Source of the DNA: Phycisphaeraceae bacterium
GTDB taxonomy: Bacteria; Planctomycetota; Phycisphaerae; Phycisphaerales; Phycisphaeraceae
DNA: 43,990 nucleotides
Direction of reading: 5' to 3'
Assembly: GCA_020831765.1 (NCBI GenBank)
Contig: JAFIFY010000088.1
Coordinates: forward strand, 1-43,990
Shown: positions 1 through 7,714 of the stretch, piece by piece
How the letters are laid out: the number at the start of each line of letters is the position of its first letter
How positions within the stretch are numbered: position 1 is the stretch's first letter
The notes under the pieces: generated by a model
What the model was told of the DNA's origin: nothing
Database searches by the model: none
The model's input: the letters and a program-made list of their open reading frames with translations, nothing else
Position numbers and translations under genes: made by a program

Positions 1-1
1 A

Positions 2-127
2 CTGGCCGTAACCCAACAGCGCAACGCCAAGGCCGCCAGAAGCCATCGCAAGCAAACGATCCGGCGATTACATGAGTTGGGCATTACGCTCAATACCCTG
101 ATACGATGTCAATGGAAGCCGACATAG
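2..127 (+). CDS. Partial CDS, C-terminal end of an unidentified protein (possibly a transposase)
   Basis: An open frame enters from the left edge and ends at a TAG at 125-127. It gives about 41 residues, basic and helical in look (RNAKAARSHRKQTIRRLHELG near the middle), ending in RCQWKPT. The composition resembles the C-terminus of a transposase or another DNA-binding protein, but no family is recognised. The start lies outside the window. It is a better candidate than the long minus-strand frame that covers the same bases, which has no protein-like features. Confidence 0.35.
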   Translation: MAVTQQRNAKAARSHRKQTIRRLHELGITLNTLIRCQWKPT

Positions 128-553
128 CGTTGTAGTATTAAGTTCGAGCACGGGCGAACGGCATGGCCTGATCAGGAATTCACAACGAATTCCACAAGCC
201 TCTCCCGATGGGCGGCCGCGGTCGCTTCGCCACGGGCCCGCTCTTCGACCCCCTGCCGCCGACAGAACCCTCTCGGTAAGCTCTTTCAGGCTCGGGCCGT
301 CGGGCTCCCCGCCGCAACTCATCGATTTTTCACGATGTCCGGCCCGGGGCTCGCCGCACGAATCGAGCTCCGGGTCCGGAATCGGGCTCCGGCAGGCATG
401 GGCACGTTTCTTCGGAATTGATCTCAACCATCGATCAGGCACTTTTCCCGCCGGGGTGACTTTTCCGCGACGCCGGTCGCGACTATTCTCTGTGGAGGCG
501 GTTATGCGAACCCGGTCGGTGCCGGAGCGACCGACCGGCGTGCGGAAGGCGAG
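128..553. other. Gene-free stretch upstream of the desaturase
   Basis: There is no convincing gene here. A minus-strand frame of 182 codons spans 68-616, but it is arginine- and proline-rich, has no motif, and looks like a by-product of high GC. The promoter of the desaturase gene is presumably in this stretch, but no clear -35/-10 pair was identified. Confidence 0.5.
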
Positions 554-556
554 TTG

Positions 557-1597
557 ATGTCTGATGATCAAGTCAAAGAGGGGAAGTCCGGTAAGGAAGT
601 TCTGGAAGAGACTCATCCCTTTGCCATGGAATCGCCCGTGCGAAGCTGGTGGGCGGTGATCTCGACCGTCTCGCTCTTGTTCGCGACGCTGGTGCTGGCC
701 GGCGTAGCGCCGTGGTGGCCGGCACGTCTGGCCCTGTCACTGCTCGGGGCGCTGCTTCTGGTGCGTACGTTCATCCTGTACCACGACTACCTGCACCGTT
801 CGCTGTTGCGAAAGTCCCGACTGGCGCGGCCCCTTTTTCATGTTTTCGGCATGATCACGCTGACCCCGCCGCGCTACTGGCGCTTCAGCCATAATTTCCA
901 CCACGGCAACGTCGGCAAGCCGGTGGAGTCCGAAGACGGTGACCAACTGCTGTTCACATCCGACCTCGGCTCGTTTCCGCTGATGACGGTCGAGAAATGG
1001 AAAACGGCCACGTGGCGGGAGCGCTTTCATTATCGGCTGGCACGGCACCCGCTGACGCTGCTTATGGCGTACCTGACCATTTTTCTGTTCAGCATTACGA
1101 TTCTGCCGCTGCTGAAATCGCCGAAACGCTACTGGGACGGCGCGTTGGCGCTGGTCATGCACGGCGCTCTGGTGGCGGGGCTGTGGCTGCTGTTCGGTTT
1201 CGATGTGCTGTTTTTCAGCTTCCTGTTGCCGTACGCCTGTTCGGCGGCGATTGGTGCGTATCTGTTCTACGCGCAGCACAACTATGAAGGGCTGCACGTC
1301 CTCGAGCCCGAGGAGTGGAGCTACTACCGCGGGTCGATCGAGTCATCGAGTTTCATGGACCTCGGACGGATCATGCACTGGTTCACGGGCAACATCGGCT
1401 ATCACCATGTGCATCACCTCAACCCGCTGATTCCGTTCTATCGGCTTCCGGAAGCCATGGCCGCGGTGCCCGAGCTCCAACTGCCAAAGAAGACGACGCT
1501 GCTGCCGCATGACATTTTCAGGTGCCTGCGACTGAACCTGTGGGACACCGAGCGGGGTGAACTGGTGACCTTTCAAGCGGCGCGGCGGGCGACGTGA
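557..1597 (+). CDS. Fatty acid desaturase family membrane protein
   Basis: This is a membrane-bound di-iron desaturase/hydroxylase of the FA_desaturase type, which introduces a double bond (or hydroxyl) into an acyl chain at the cytoplasmic membrane. All three histidine clusters of the family are visible: HDYLH (about residues 76-80), HNFHH (about 112-116) and HHVHH (about 282-286). A further conserved-looking AQHNYEGLH lies before the last box. Hydrophobic segments at about 32-50, 58-75, 165-185 and 195-235 fit four membrane passes. A TTG lies directly before the ATG at 557; the ATG is preferred because AAGGCGAG sits at suitable distance. The gene stands alone, so the substrate (phospholipid acyl chain, carotenoid or other) cannot be told from context. 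Confidence 0.9.
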   Translation: MSDDQVKEGKSGKEVLEETHPFAMESPVRSWWAVISTVSLLFATLVLAGVAPWWPARLALSLLGALLLVRTFILYHDYLHRSLLRKSRLARPLFHVFGMITLTPPRYWRFSHNFHHGNVGKPVESEDGDQLLFTSDLGSFPLMTVEKWKTATWRERFHYRLARHPLTLLMAYLTIFLFSITILPLLKSPKRYWDGALALVMHGALVAGLWLLFGFDVLFFSFLLPYACSAAIGAYLFYAQHNYEGLHVLEPEEWSYYRGSIESSSFMDLGRIMHWFTGNIGYHHVHHLNPLIPFYRLPEAMAAVPELQLPKKTTLLPHDIFRCLRLNLWDTERGELVTFQAARRAT

Positions 1598-1787
1598 ACA
1601 TGCCGCCGGCCTGGCCGGAATGCCGGCGCGACTGTGGACTCGAACCGCCGGGGTGTTTCACGACCAGCGAATGGTCGGGCGGGGACGGCCAATCCGTGCT
1701 GATCCGTCAGGCGGATTCGGGCGTGCGGTAAGATGGCCGGGACACCCGGGCGACGATTCCTGAAAAACATCGGTTCGAAGAAGAAGT

Positions 1788-2453
1788 ATGAATCCAAAGG
1801 AAACTGCCAAGAGCTACGATGAACTGGCTGCCCATTGGAATGGGGAACACTTCAACCGAAAGAATGGGATTTTACAGCACCAGAGGGCATTGCGGTTTGC
1901 CAAGAGCAAAGCTCTGGCGATAGACATCGGTTGCGGCAGCAGTGGAAGAATTATCGACTTGCTGATCGCCGAAGGCTTTGACGTCGAAGGCTTGGACATT
2001 TCACCCAGAATGATCGAGCTGGCCAGGAAGCGGCACCCTGAACAAACCTTTTATCGGTCGGACATATGTGACTGGGTTTTTCCCAGGAAGTATGATTTCA
2101 TCTCGGCCTGGGACAGCATCTGGCATGCTCCTCTTGGCAGCCATGAAGCGATCCTGTTAAAGTTATGTGCCGCTCTCAATGAGGACGGAATACTGATTTT
2201 TACAAGCGGAGGCCTCGATAGGCCGGACGCAGGATGCAATTCCTTTATGGGGACGCCGCTTTACCATGCCGCTTTGGGCATACCACAACTTCTCAAGATC
2301 ATCGATTCCGCTGGCTGCATCTGTCGCCATCTCGAGTATGATCAATACCCGGAACTTCACATTTACCTGATCGTCCAGAAGGCTGAACGAGGCGGTGCAG
2401 GCAATGTGGGACGGGGTGACTTGGCCTGCACGGGAAAACCCCATCCAGTCTGA
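1788..2453 (+). CDS. Class I SAM-dependent methyltransferase
   Basis: The 221-residue protein has the Rossmann-type methyltransferase core. The SAM-binding glycine motif is AIDIGCGSSG (about 44-53), followed by the acidic end of strand 2 in VEGLDIS (about 66-72) and a motif IV-like segment FISAWDSIWHAPL (about 105-117). It resembles small ubiE/tehB-like methyltransferases of unknown substrate. The core is clearly poorer in G+C than the flanking genes and uses AT-ending codons more often. The last 20 or so residues (RGGAGNVGRGDLACTGKPHPV) are GC-rich and may not be native. This suggests acquisition by transfer, with the 3' end altered at the junction. It converges on the epimerase gene. Confidence 0.85.
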   Translation: MNPKETAKSYDELAAHWNGEHFNRKNGILQHQRALRFAKSKALAIDIGCGSSGRIIDLLIAEGFDVEGLDISPRMIELARKRHPEQTFYRSDICDWVFPRKYDFISAWDSIWHAPLGSHEAILLKLCAALNEDGILIFTSGGLDRPDAGCNSFMGTPLYHAALGIPQLLKIIDSAGCICRHLEYDQYPELHIYLIVQKAERGGAGNVGRGDLACTGKPHPV

Positions 2454-2571
2454 ACGAGAGTCTCAACGTGCCGGTGGGCTTGGAAGGCGATCGTTGGGTC
2501 AACGAGGCTGACATGACCGACGCTCGACTGAGCATCCGATCCCCACGAATCACACACGCAAGCCCCGCCGG

Positions 2572-3456
2572 TTACCGGCCCGTCATCGCCGCGGCGATCT
2601 GTTCCGGGGGTGTGGGTCGCCAGCCGCATAGTCGGGTGATCGAGATGTTATCCACCAGCGGCGTGTTGTCGTCCATCTTCTTTCGCTGGGGCACATCGGG
2701 GTAGAACTTCGCGATGACCTGGGTGGTGGTCCAGCCCAGGCCATTGGCTTGGCAGGCGGGGAAGAGGGTGTGCAGGCCGGTGAAGTCGGCATCGACCAGA
2801 GCCAGCAGCAATCGGGCCGCATCATTCATGGGCAGGAAGCTGAAAAGCTCATCCACCGAGTGGCCGGGGTGGTAGTCCTCGATGCGGATCGGCAGACGTT
2901 CGAGCCTGCGGGCCATGTGATGGGGCGGCGGCACGGCGGGAAAACGAACCGCCGCGGCCGTCATGCCGTGAGCGCGGCAGTAGTAATCCAGTTGAACCTC
3001 ACCCACCTGCTTGGATAAGCCATAGGTATTCCCCGGACACGCCGGCAGCGCTCCATCGCCGGGCAGGTAGGCGATCGAACTGGCCATCACATCGCAATCG
3101 GCGACCGTCCGCCGGCCGCTGATGGCCTGCACGGAGCTGGCGAAGATGATCTTGGGCACACCAAGCTGCGCGGCGGCCTCGAACATGTTGGCGTTCATCA
3201 CCACGTTTTCATTGAACACCGTCTGGGCATCGGCCGAATGCGGGCCGCTGTGGTTGGCCAGATGCACCACCGCATCGCAGCCTTCGAGCACCCGATAGGG
3301 AACCGCGCGATCCAGCAGATCAACCACCTCGACCCGCACCGGCAGATCGCGACGGATCGTCCGGTCCACGGCACGAACTTCGTGCCCGGCTTCAACCAGC
3401 GCCCGGGCGGTGTGAGGGCCGATGCGGCCACAAGGTCCGGTCAGCAATACCTTCAT
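2572..3456 (-). CDS. NAD(P)-dependent epimerase/dehydratase (extended SDR)
   Basis: This 294-residue extended short-chain dehydrogenase has the nucleotide-binding motif GPCGRIG (residues 7-13), an acidic residue after strand 2 (VRAVD, about 31) that favours NAD over NADP, a serine in FASSVQ (about 106-110), and the catalytic YxxxK as YGLSK (Tyr145, Lys149). The family acts on nucleotide sugars or similar carbonyl substrates. The C-terminal part lacks the specific motifs needed to name GalE, RfbB or GMD. It begins with ATG at 3456 and is divergent from the lipid kinase gene, with about 140 bp between them for two promoters. Confidence 0.88.
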   Translation of the reverse strand: MKVLLTGPCGRIGPHTARALVEAGHEVRAVDRTIRRDLPVRVEVVDLLDRAVPYRVLEGCDAVVHLANHSGPHSADAQTVFNENVVMNANMFEAAAQLGVPKIIFASSVQAISGRRTVADCDVMASSIAYLPGDGALPACPGNTYGLSKQVGEVQLDYYCRAHGMTAAAVRFPAVPPPHHMARRLERLPIRIEDYHPGHSVDELFSFLPMNDAARLLLALVDADFTGLHTLFPACQANGLGWTTTQVIAKFYPDVPQRKKMDDNTPLVDNISITRLCGWRPTPPEQIAAAMTGR

Positions 3457-3595
3457 GTTTCGTTCACCTATCGATCACTCGCCAGGTCGATGAGCCGGAG
3501 TTCGGCATCGGGCGGCCGCTCCGTCGGCGATCTCCCAGCCGCGCCCGGCCATCTTCCAACCCAAATCTGATCCGCCTGGATATAGACTGTCCCTT

Positions 3596-4474
3596 GTGCG
3601 TATCTGCATCATCGCCAATCCGATCGCCGGTGGAGGCCGGGGCCAACAACGCTCGGCTCGACTCGAAGCTCTGCTTCGCGCCAAGGGCCATACGGTCGAG
3701 CGATACCTGACGACCAAATCCGGCGATGCGCGGCAACGAGCGACCGAGATCATACCCGCTACCAACCTGATCATTGTGGTCGGGGGCGATGGAACGTTGA
3801 ACGAGGTCATCAACGGCCTGCAAGATCCCCTGGCTGTCCCGATCACCCAGTTACCCATGGGGACGGCCAACATCGTGGCTCGCGAGTTCGGCCTGCCATT
3901 CGATGCCGACGCATTGTGCAATCATCTTGAGCGGTTTTCCGTCCGACTGATCGATCTGGCCGAGGCCAATGGCCGGCGCTTCATCGCGGTGCTCAGTAGC
4001 GGCTTTGATGCCCTGGTGGTGCGCCATGTGACCCGGGCGCGGAGGGGCAAGCTGGGCTTTGCCAGGTATGCCCTGCCGTTGATTCGAACCCTGATCCAGT
4101 ACCGTCGGCCTCGCCTGATCATCACCATCGATGGGCGCGACTACCACGGCGCGCAGGTCTTTGTCTGCAATATTCGGAACTATGCCGGATTTTTTCAGAT
4201 CGCCGATCGGGCGGACCCGAGCTCGGGCATGCTGGAGGTATGCATCGCCCGGCGGGGCGGGCGACTGAGCCTTGCGAGTCTGCTGTTCTCGGCCTGGTGG
4301 CGACGGGTCAGCCGCCGCAAGGATGTCGATCTGGTCAGCGGCCGGGAGATTGAAATCCGCGCTGAGGGGCCGTCGGCTCCGTTTGAGATCGATGGCGATG
4401 ATGCCGGGGACACGCCGGTACGGATCAGCATCCAGCCTCGCGGGCTTGCGCTTTTGGCGCCGGCCAGTTCGTAA
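3596..4474 (+). CDS. Diacylglycerol/lipid kinase family protein (YegS-like)
   Basis: The product is a 292-residue lipid kinase with the DAGK catalytic domain. The ATP-binding signature GGDGTLNEV is at about 63-71, preceded by the N-terminal IIANPIAGGGRG. The PMGTANIVARE segment (about 86-96) is the second family signature. The length matches YegS/DgkB-type enzymes (about 290-320). Members phosphorylate diacylglycerol, phosphatidylglycerol or sphingoid lipids; the substrate cannot be chosen here. The start is GTG at 3596, giving MRICIIANP, which aligns with the expected N-terminus. Confidence 0.9.
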   Translation: MRICIIANPIAGGGRGQQRSARLEALLRAKGHTVERYLTTKSGDARQRATEIIPATNLIIVVGGDGTLNEVINGLQDPLAVPITQLPMGTANIVAREFGLPFDADALCNHLERFSVRLIDLAEANGRRFIAVLSSGFDALVVRHVTRARRGKLGFARYALPLIRTLIQYRRPRLIITIDGRDYHGAQVFVCNIRNYAGFFQIADRADPSSGMLEVCIARRGGRLSLASLLFSAWWRRVSRRKDVDLVSGREIEIRAEGPSAPFEIDGDDAGDTPVRISIQPRGLALLAPASS

Positions 4475-4586
4475 GCGAAACCGCCGATCGAGCGTTGGCG
4501 GATGATCCGGCCCAAAGCCCGGCCGCGGACCAGCAGGGCAAGCCGCGATCGCGCCGGGTCACTTCGCCCCGCCAGCGTCGTCACGA

Positions 4587-5228
4587 TCAGATCAACGATT
4601 CCAGAGCATCGACAAATCGCTGCCTGAGCAGTTCCAGCGTCTGGACATCTTCTTCTTCGAGGTCCAGGAAAACCGGGTCGATACCGCTGAATACCGGCAG
4701 ATACTGGCCGGCCGGCACCCCAACCTCCTGCCCAACCTCGACCCGCCGGGGCAGAATCTTCCAATCCCGGTCCACGCGATTCATGAACACAGGGAGAAAG
4801 GCGGGCTGCTGGTTCTGGGCATCGACGATGCGAACGACCACCACCGCGAATTCCCGCTCGGTGAACGCCTCGGCCACCTCGATCCGTCGAATGCGGTTGG
4901 CCTCGTTGAGGTACCGCGTGAGCAGGGCATCGATCAGCGTGTCTACGTTCTCCCGGTAGTCGAGGCTGACGGTGATGAACCTGTCCCTGAGGCGTTCGGT
5001 CACCTCCTGGCGATTGGCCACGGTAAGTGTCTGAAGATCGGCGATGAAAACCCGCACAGCGCCGCGCGGCGAAAGCACGGGGCCGGCCTGTTCCGGGTCA
5101 GGGGACGAGCGGGGCTGGGGCGGCATTTCAGTGCAACCGGCGGCCGACAGCGCGATCGCGACGACCAGCGGCGACCAGAGCAGCCACAGCGCCCGAACGG
5201 GAGGCAAGCGAAGAAAACACGGATACAT
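4587..5228 (-). CDS. Putative lipoprotein of unknown function
   Basis: Starting from the ATG at 5228 (AGGAG lies 12 nt upstream) the protein begins MYPCFLRLPPVRALWLLW, a signal peptide that ends in a lipobox-like SAAGC. After about 30 further residues there is a mixed alpha/beta domain (about 60-210) with no recognised family. It contains VRVFIADLQTL and EVAEAFTEREFAVVVVRIVDAQ and ends in a short acidic tail. A TTG start at 5264 in the same frame is possible but would place a non-signal extension in front. It lies about 50 nt downstream of frr on the same strand and may be co-transcribed with it. Confidence 0.7.
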   Translation of the reverse strand: MYPCFLRLPPVRALWLLWSPLVVAIALSAAGCTEMPPQPRSSPDPEQAGPVLSPRGAVRVFIADLQTLTVANRQEVTERLRDRFITVSLDYRENVDTLIDALLTRYLNEANRIRRIEVAEAFTEREFAVVVVRIVDAQNQQPAFLPVFMNRVDRDWKILPRRVEVGQEVGVPAGQYLPVFSGIDPVFLDLEEEDVQTLELLRQRFVDALESLI

Positions 5229-5277
5229 GGGGTCGACGGCTCCTGGCGAAAAGTAACCTTCCAAGGACCAACGCCGA

Positions 5278-5844
5278 TCAGACCTCTTGAATTTCCTTGG
5301 TCTTCAAATCGATGGCCTTATCGATCTGCCCCTCGTACTTCTTGAGCAGTTCCTGGACCTCATCGTGCGTCTGCTTGACCTCATCCTCACTGACGCCCGA
5401 GTTCTTGTCCTTGCCGATCTGATCAATGTGCTTGTTGGCGTCCCGGCGCGCGTTGCGCACCGCCACCTTGGCCTGCTCCCCCATCTGCTTGACCGTGGCC
5501 ATGAGCTGCTTACGCCGATCACCGGTCAGCGGCGGAACGCTCAACCGGATCATTTTCCCATCATTGATCGGATTCAGCCCCAGCCCGGAAGTCTGGATGC
5601 CTTTGATGATCGCCTGCGTGCTCCCGGTATCGAACGGCTTGATGGCGATCGTGGAAGCGTCCGGCGTGTTGATCAGGGCCAACTGGCGAAGGTCCGTGCT
5701 CGAACCGTAATAATCCACCTTGATGTATTCGACCAGGGCGGTCGAGGCCCGGCCGGTCCGCACGCCTTTGAGTTCACTCTTGAGGTAATTGACGGCCTTT
5801 TCCATGGCATCTTCGGCATGCAGCAGTTGCTCATCGAGGTCCAT
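5278..5844 (-). CDS. frr: Ribosome recycling factor
   Basis: This cytoplasmic factor splits the post-termination ribosome together with EF-G. The 188-residue length is typical (about 185). Family landmarks are present: LKGVRTGRAS near residues 25-34 (tip of the three-helix bundle with the conserved RTGRA), IAIKPFD (about 66-72), GLNPINDGKMIRLSVPPLTGDRRKQL (about 88-113), VRNARRDAN (about 128-136) and the C-terminal helix ending KTKEIQEV. In many bacteria frr follows pyrH and tsf; here no such neighbour is present upstream, so it is an isolated copy of an essential gene. Confidence 0.97.
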   Translation of the reverse strand: MDLDEQLLHAEDAMEKAVNYLKSELKGVRTGRASTALVEYIKVDYYGSSTDLRQLALINTPDASTIAIKPFDTGSTQAIIKGIQTSGLGLNPINDGKMIRLSVPPLTGDRRKQLMATVKQMGEQAKVAVRNARRDANKHIDQIGKDKNSGVSEDEVKQTHDEVQELLKKYEGQIDKAIDLKTKEIQEV

Positions 5845-5856
5845 GCATCTGATTCC

Positions 5857-6264
5857 TTAATCCTTACAAGTGCGGTCGCCGACCGACAAAGCGGCCCACG
5901 TCCGACGGAAAACGGCATCGGCCATCGGGTCGCTCGGCCCGGCCGGGTTCGGCTCCCGAAGACGAGCCCGGCCTCCGGTCAAGTGTCCATCAGGATAACC
6001 TTTTTCAGGTTCCAGCGTTGCGGCCCACCGCCCCCCTTCCGGCCCCGGATTTGATCGCCGCGCAAGGCGTGATGGCATTTCCAGCATCACCGGCCGGCAG
6101 TCGCCGCCGCGCGGCCGCCGGTGGCCCGATACCACCGCCAGCGTCTTCGGGAACATCTCCGCCCGCCCCTGCCCCGGCCCCCTCCGGAGAGGCGGCGTCC
6201 GCGCCTCGCCGGGCCCAACCTTGAGGTCCACATACTCGTCCAGCGTCCGCCCGATCCGATCCAT
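5857..6264 (-). CDS. Possible small hypothetical protein upstream of frr
   Basis: A frame of 135 codons begins at ATG 6264 with AGGAGA eight to nine bases upstream. The first 17 residues (MDRIGRTLDEYVDLKVG) look protein-like. The remainder is rich in Arg, Gly and Pro and lacks any motif. Either it is a poorly conserved small protein or only the beginning is genuine and a frameshift follows. It ends just before frr. No family is recognised. Confidence 0.28.
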   Translation of the reverse strand: MDRIGRTLDEYVDLKVGPGEARTPPLRRGPGQGRAEMFPKTLAVVSGHRRPRGGDCRPVMLEMPSRLARRSNPGPEGGRWAATLEPEKGYPDGHLTGGRARLREPNPAGPSDPMADAVFRRTWAALSVGDRTCKD

Positions 6265-6592
6265 CGCCGTCTCCTTAGAAGGGTTCGCCTGCGGGCACCA
6301 CGCCCGTCTGCACACGTGTTCCCCTCAAGGGGGCGATTCGTAAACGCTGGGAGAAAATTTTCGGCACCTCCGCCCGTCGAGCAGGCCAGAGAAATCACGG
6401 CCAGATACTTCTTGCGTGGGTTCCCTCCCTCGCTAAACTTTTAGCAGCTCTTGAGAGCGGGCCTGGGCGTAGCGCGGAGATGTGCCCTGAAGCGATGGAA
6501 CGGCCGAACCGTGATGACAGTGTCTCCGTCACGACCCGCAAGCGGAGTTGTTTTGATCGCGTTAACCTAACGTTGGGCCACTACCACGCAAC
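6265..6592. other. Gene-free stretch with a cassette-type junction at its right end
   Basis: No coding region is seen. The right end carries a GTTGGGC heptamer at 6572-6578 (it fits the integron core site pattern GTTRRRY), about 15 nt before the next gene. The local composition is slightly richer in A+T than the flanks. Confidence 0.4.
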
Positions 6593-7018
6593 ATGAGCTA
6601 CGACCTTGGAGTTTGGTTTCCGCACGAGCGACTGAGCGACGCAGACGCGGGGAAGCTTTACGTCGGGCTTTGCGAGGGCACGGCGGACCATCCGCGAGCG
6701 CATCCGGCAGTGGACGCCTTCTATAAGGAATTAACCGCCAAGCACCCGGAGATTGACACCGTTCCAGATGACCGGATTGACGACCACGACTATTGCCCGT
6801 GGAGTTGTGCGCTCGACCGTTCGCCGGGCCATGTCATCATGCCATGCGTCTGGTCAAAGGCGGACTATGTGAATGGGCTCATACGAGAGTTGGCTCGCAA
6901 ACACGGCTTGGCAGTCTTCGACCCGCAGGCCGGGCGCATCAGCTATCCCAAATGCGCGCCGTCGAGTTCGGCTGCACCGAAGCCGGGGAACAAACCTTGG
7001 TGGAGATTTTGGCGATGA
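6593..7018 (+). CDS. Conserved-looking hypothetical protein, possible gene cassette
   Basis: The 141-residue protein begins MSYDLGVWFPHERLSDADA and ends in WWRFWR. The N-terminus and the DHDYCPWSCALDRSPGHVIMPCVWSKADYV segment are typical of a family of small uncharacterised cytoplasmic proteins that start with MSYDL. No catalytic motif is recognised. It begins only 15 nt after a GTTRRRY-like heptamer, and its stop codon is followed within 10 nt by a long imperfect inverted repeat (7025-7152), the arrangement of an integron cassette. No ribosome binding site is evident, which is common in cassettes. Confidence 0.7.
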   Translation: MSYDLGVWFPHERLSDADAGKLYVGLCEGTADHPRAHPAVDAFYKELTAKHPEIDTVPDDRIDDHDYCPWSCALDRSPGHVIMPCVWSKADYVNGLIRELARKHGLAVFDPQAGRISYPKCAPSSSAAPKPGNKPWWRFWR

Positions 7019-7024
7019 CGAGGA

Positions 7025-7152
7025 CGTGACCTAGCCAGGCTGCTGCAGCGAGCCGCCGCCCCGCAGGTCAGTCGGACGGTTCGGGTAATTTGTCGGCGAC
7101 TGGCGCAGCTAACCGGGTTTGGCGGCAACGGTCACTGAGCTTGGTCGTTACG
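7025..7152. repeat. Imperfect inverted repeat, attC-like
   Basis: The left arm (7025-7060, beginning CGTGACCTAGCCAGGCT) and the reverse complement of the right arm (7118-7152, beginning CGTAACGACCAAGCT) align with only a few mismatches and gaps, and both continue into a GCCGCC block. The overall span of about 128 bp falls in the length range of integron attC sites. The outer heptamers are degenerate relative to RYYYAAC/GTTRRRY, so the assignment is tentative. Confidence 0.35.
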
Positions 7153-7279
7153 CCACCTCTCACACTCGCCCTGCCACCAGGCGAACGGCAGGTTCGTCAC
7201 TCGCGTTGCGCACGAGACGCTGGACGGCGACATACAATGGGTCGGTGATGTGATTGAACCGACGAACCGGGATCCACTG

Positions 7280-7516
7280 ATGAACGAAACCAACGATTCC
7301 ACCGGCCGGACGCTCGATCCGGAGTTCGTGGCCAAGCTGGCCTGCCCCGTCACTCGATCGCCGCTCAGGCAGGAAGGCGACTGGCTTATCGCCGCTGAAG
7401 GCGGTCGGCGTTATCCGATTCGCGACCGAATCCCGATTCTCCTGGCCGAAGAGGCGGTCATGGATGATCCGGCGGGCACAGACGAAAGCCAGGACCGCTC
7501 AACGCCCGGTTCCTGA
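7280..7516 (+). CDS. Trm112 / UPF0434 family protein
   Basis: From the ATG at 7280 this 78-residue protein carries FVAKLACPVTRSPLRQEGDWLIAAEGGRRYPIRDRIPILLAEEA. That matches the small zinc-ribbon-like Trm112/YcaR fold: CP..xxPL near the start and YPIRDxIPILL at the end. The usual second cysteine of the CPxC motif is a threonine here, as in many bacterial members. In other organisms Trm112 is a partner and activator of methyltransferases; bacterial roles are poorly defined. A GTG at 7250 in frame is an alternative start. Confidence 0.75.
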   Translation: MNETNDSTGRTLDPEFVAKLACPVTRSPLRQEGDWLIAAEGGRRYPIRDRIPILLAEEAVMDDPAGTDESQDRSTPGS

Positions 7517-7714
7517 TCCGCTCGATCGACCGATGCGCGGCGACGTGACGGCTTAGGAACAGCTTTTGCCCAAAGACTCCGCCAGGCCCAGGCTCGGTCC
7601 GCTGCGACGATATCTGCACCCGGTTTCCGGACTTATTCTCCGGCGATCGGTCATGGCCCCGGATGGGTTCCCGCTGGCGAACGGAGCGTTGAGTACGGCG
7701 GCTATACTCGGGTC

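Noticed and set aside
68-616. Minus-strand frame of 182 codons
   Set aside because: Composition is Arg/Pro/Ser-rich with no motif, it overlaps the start of the desaturase and the end of a better plus-strand frame, and has no ribosome binding site.
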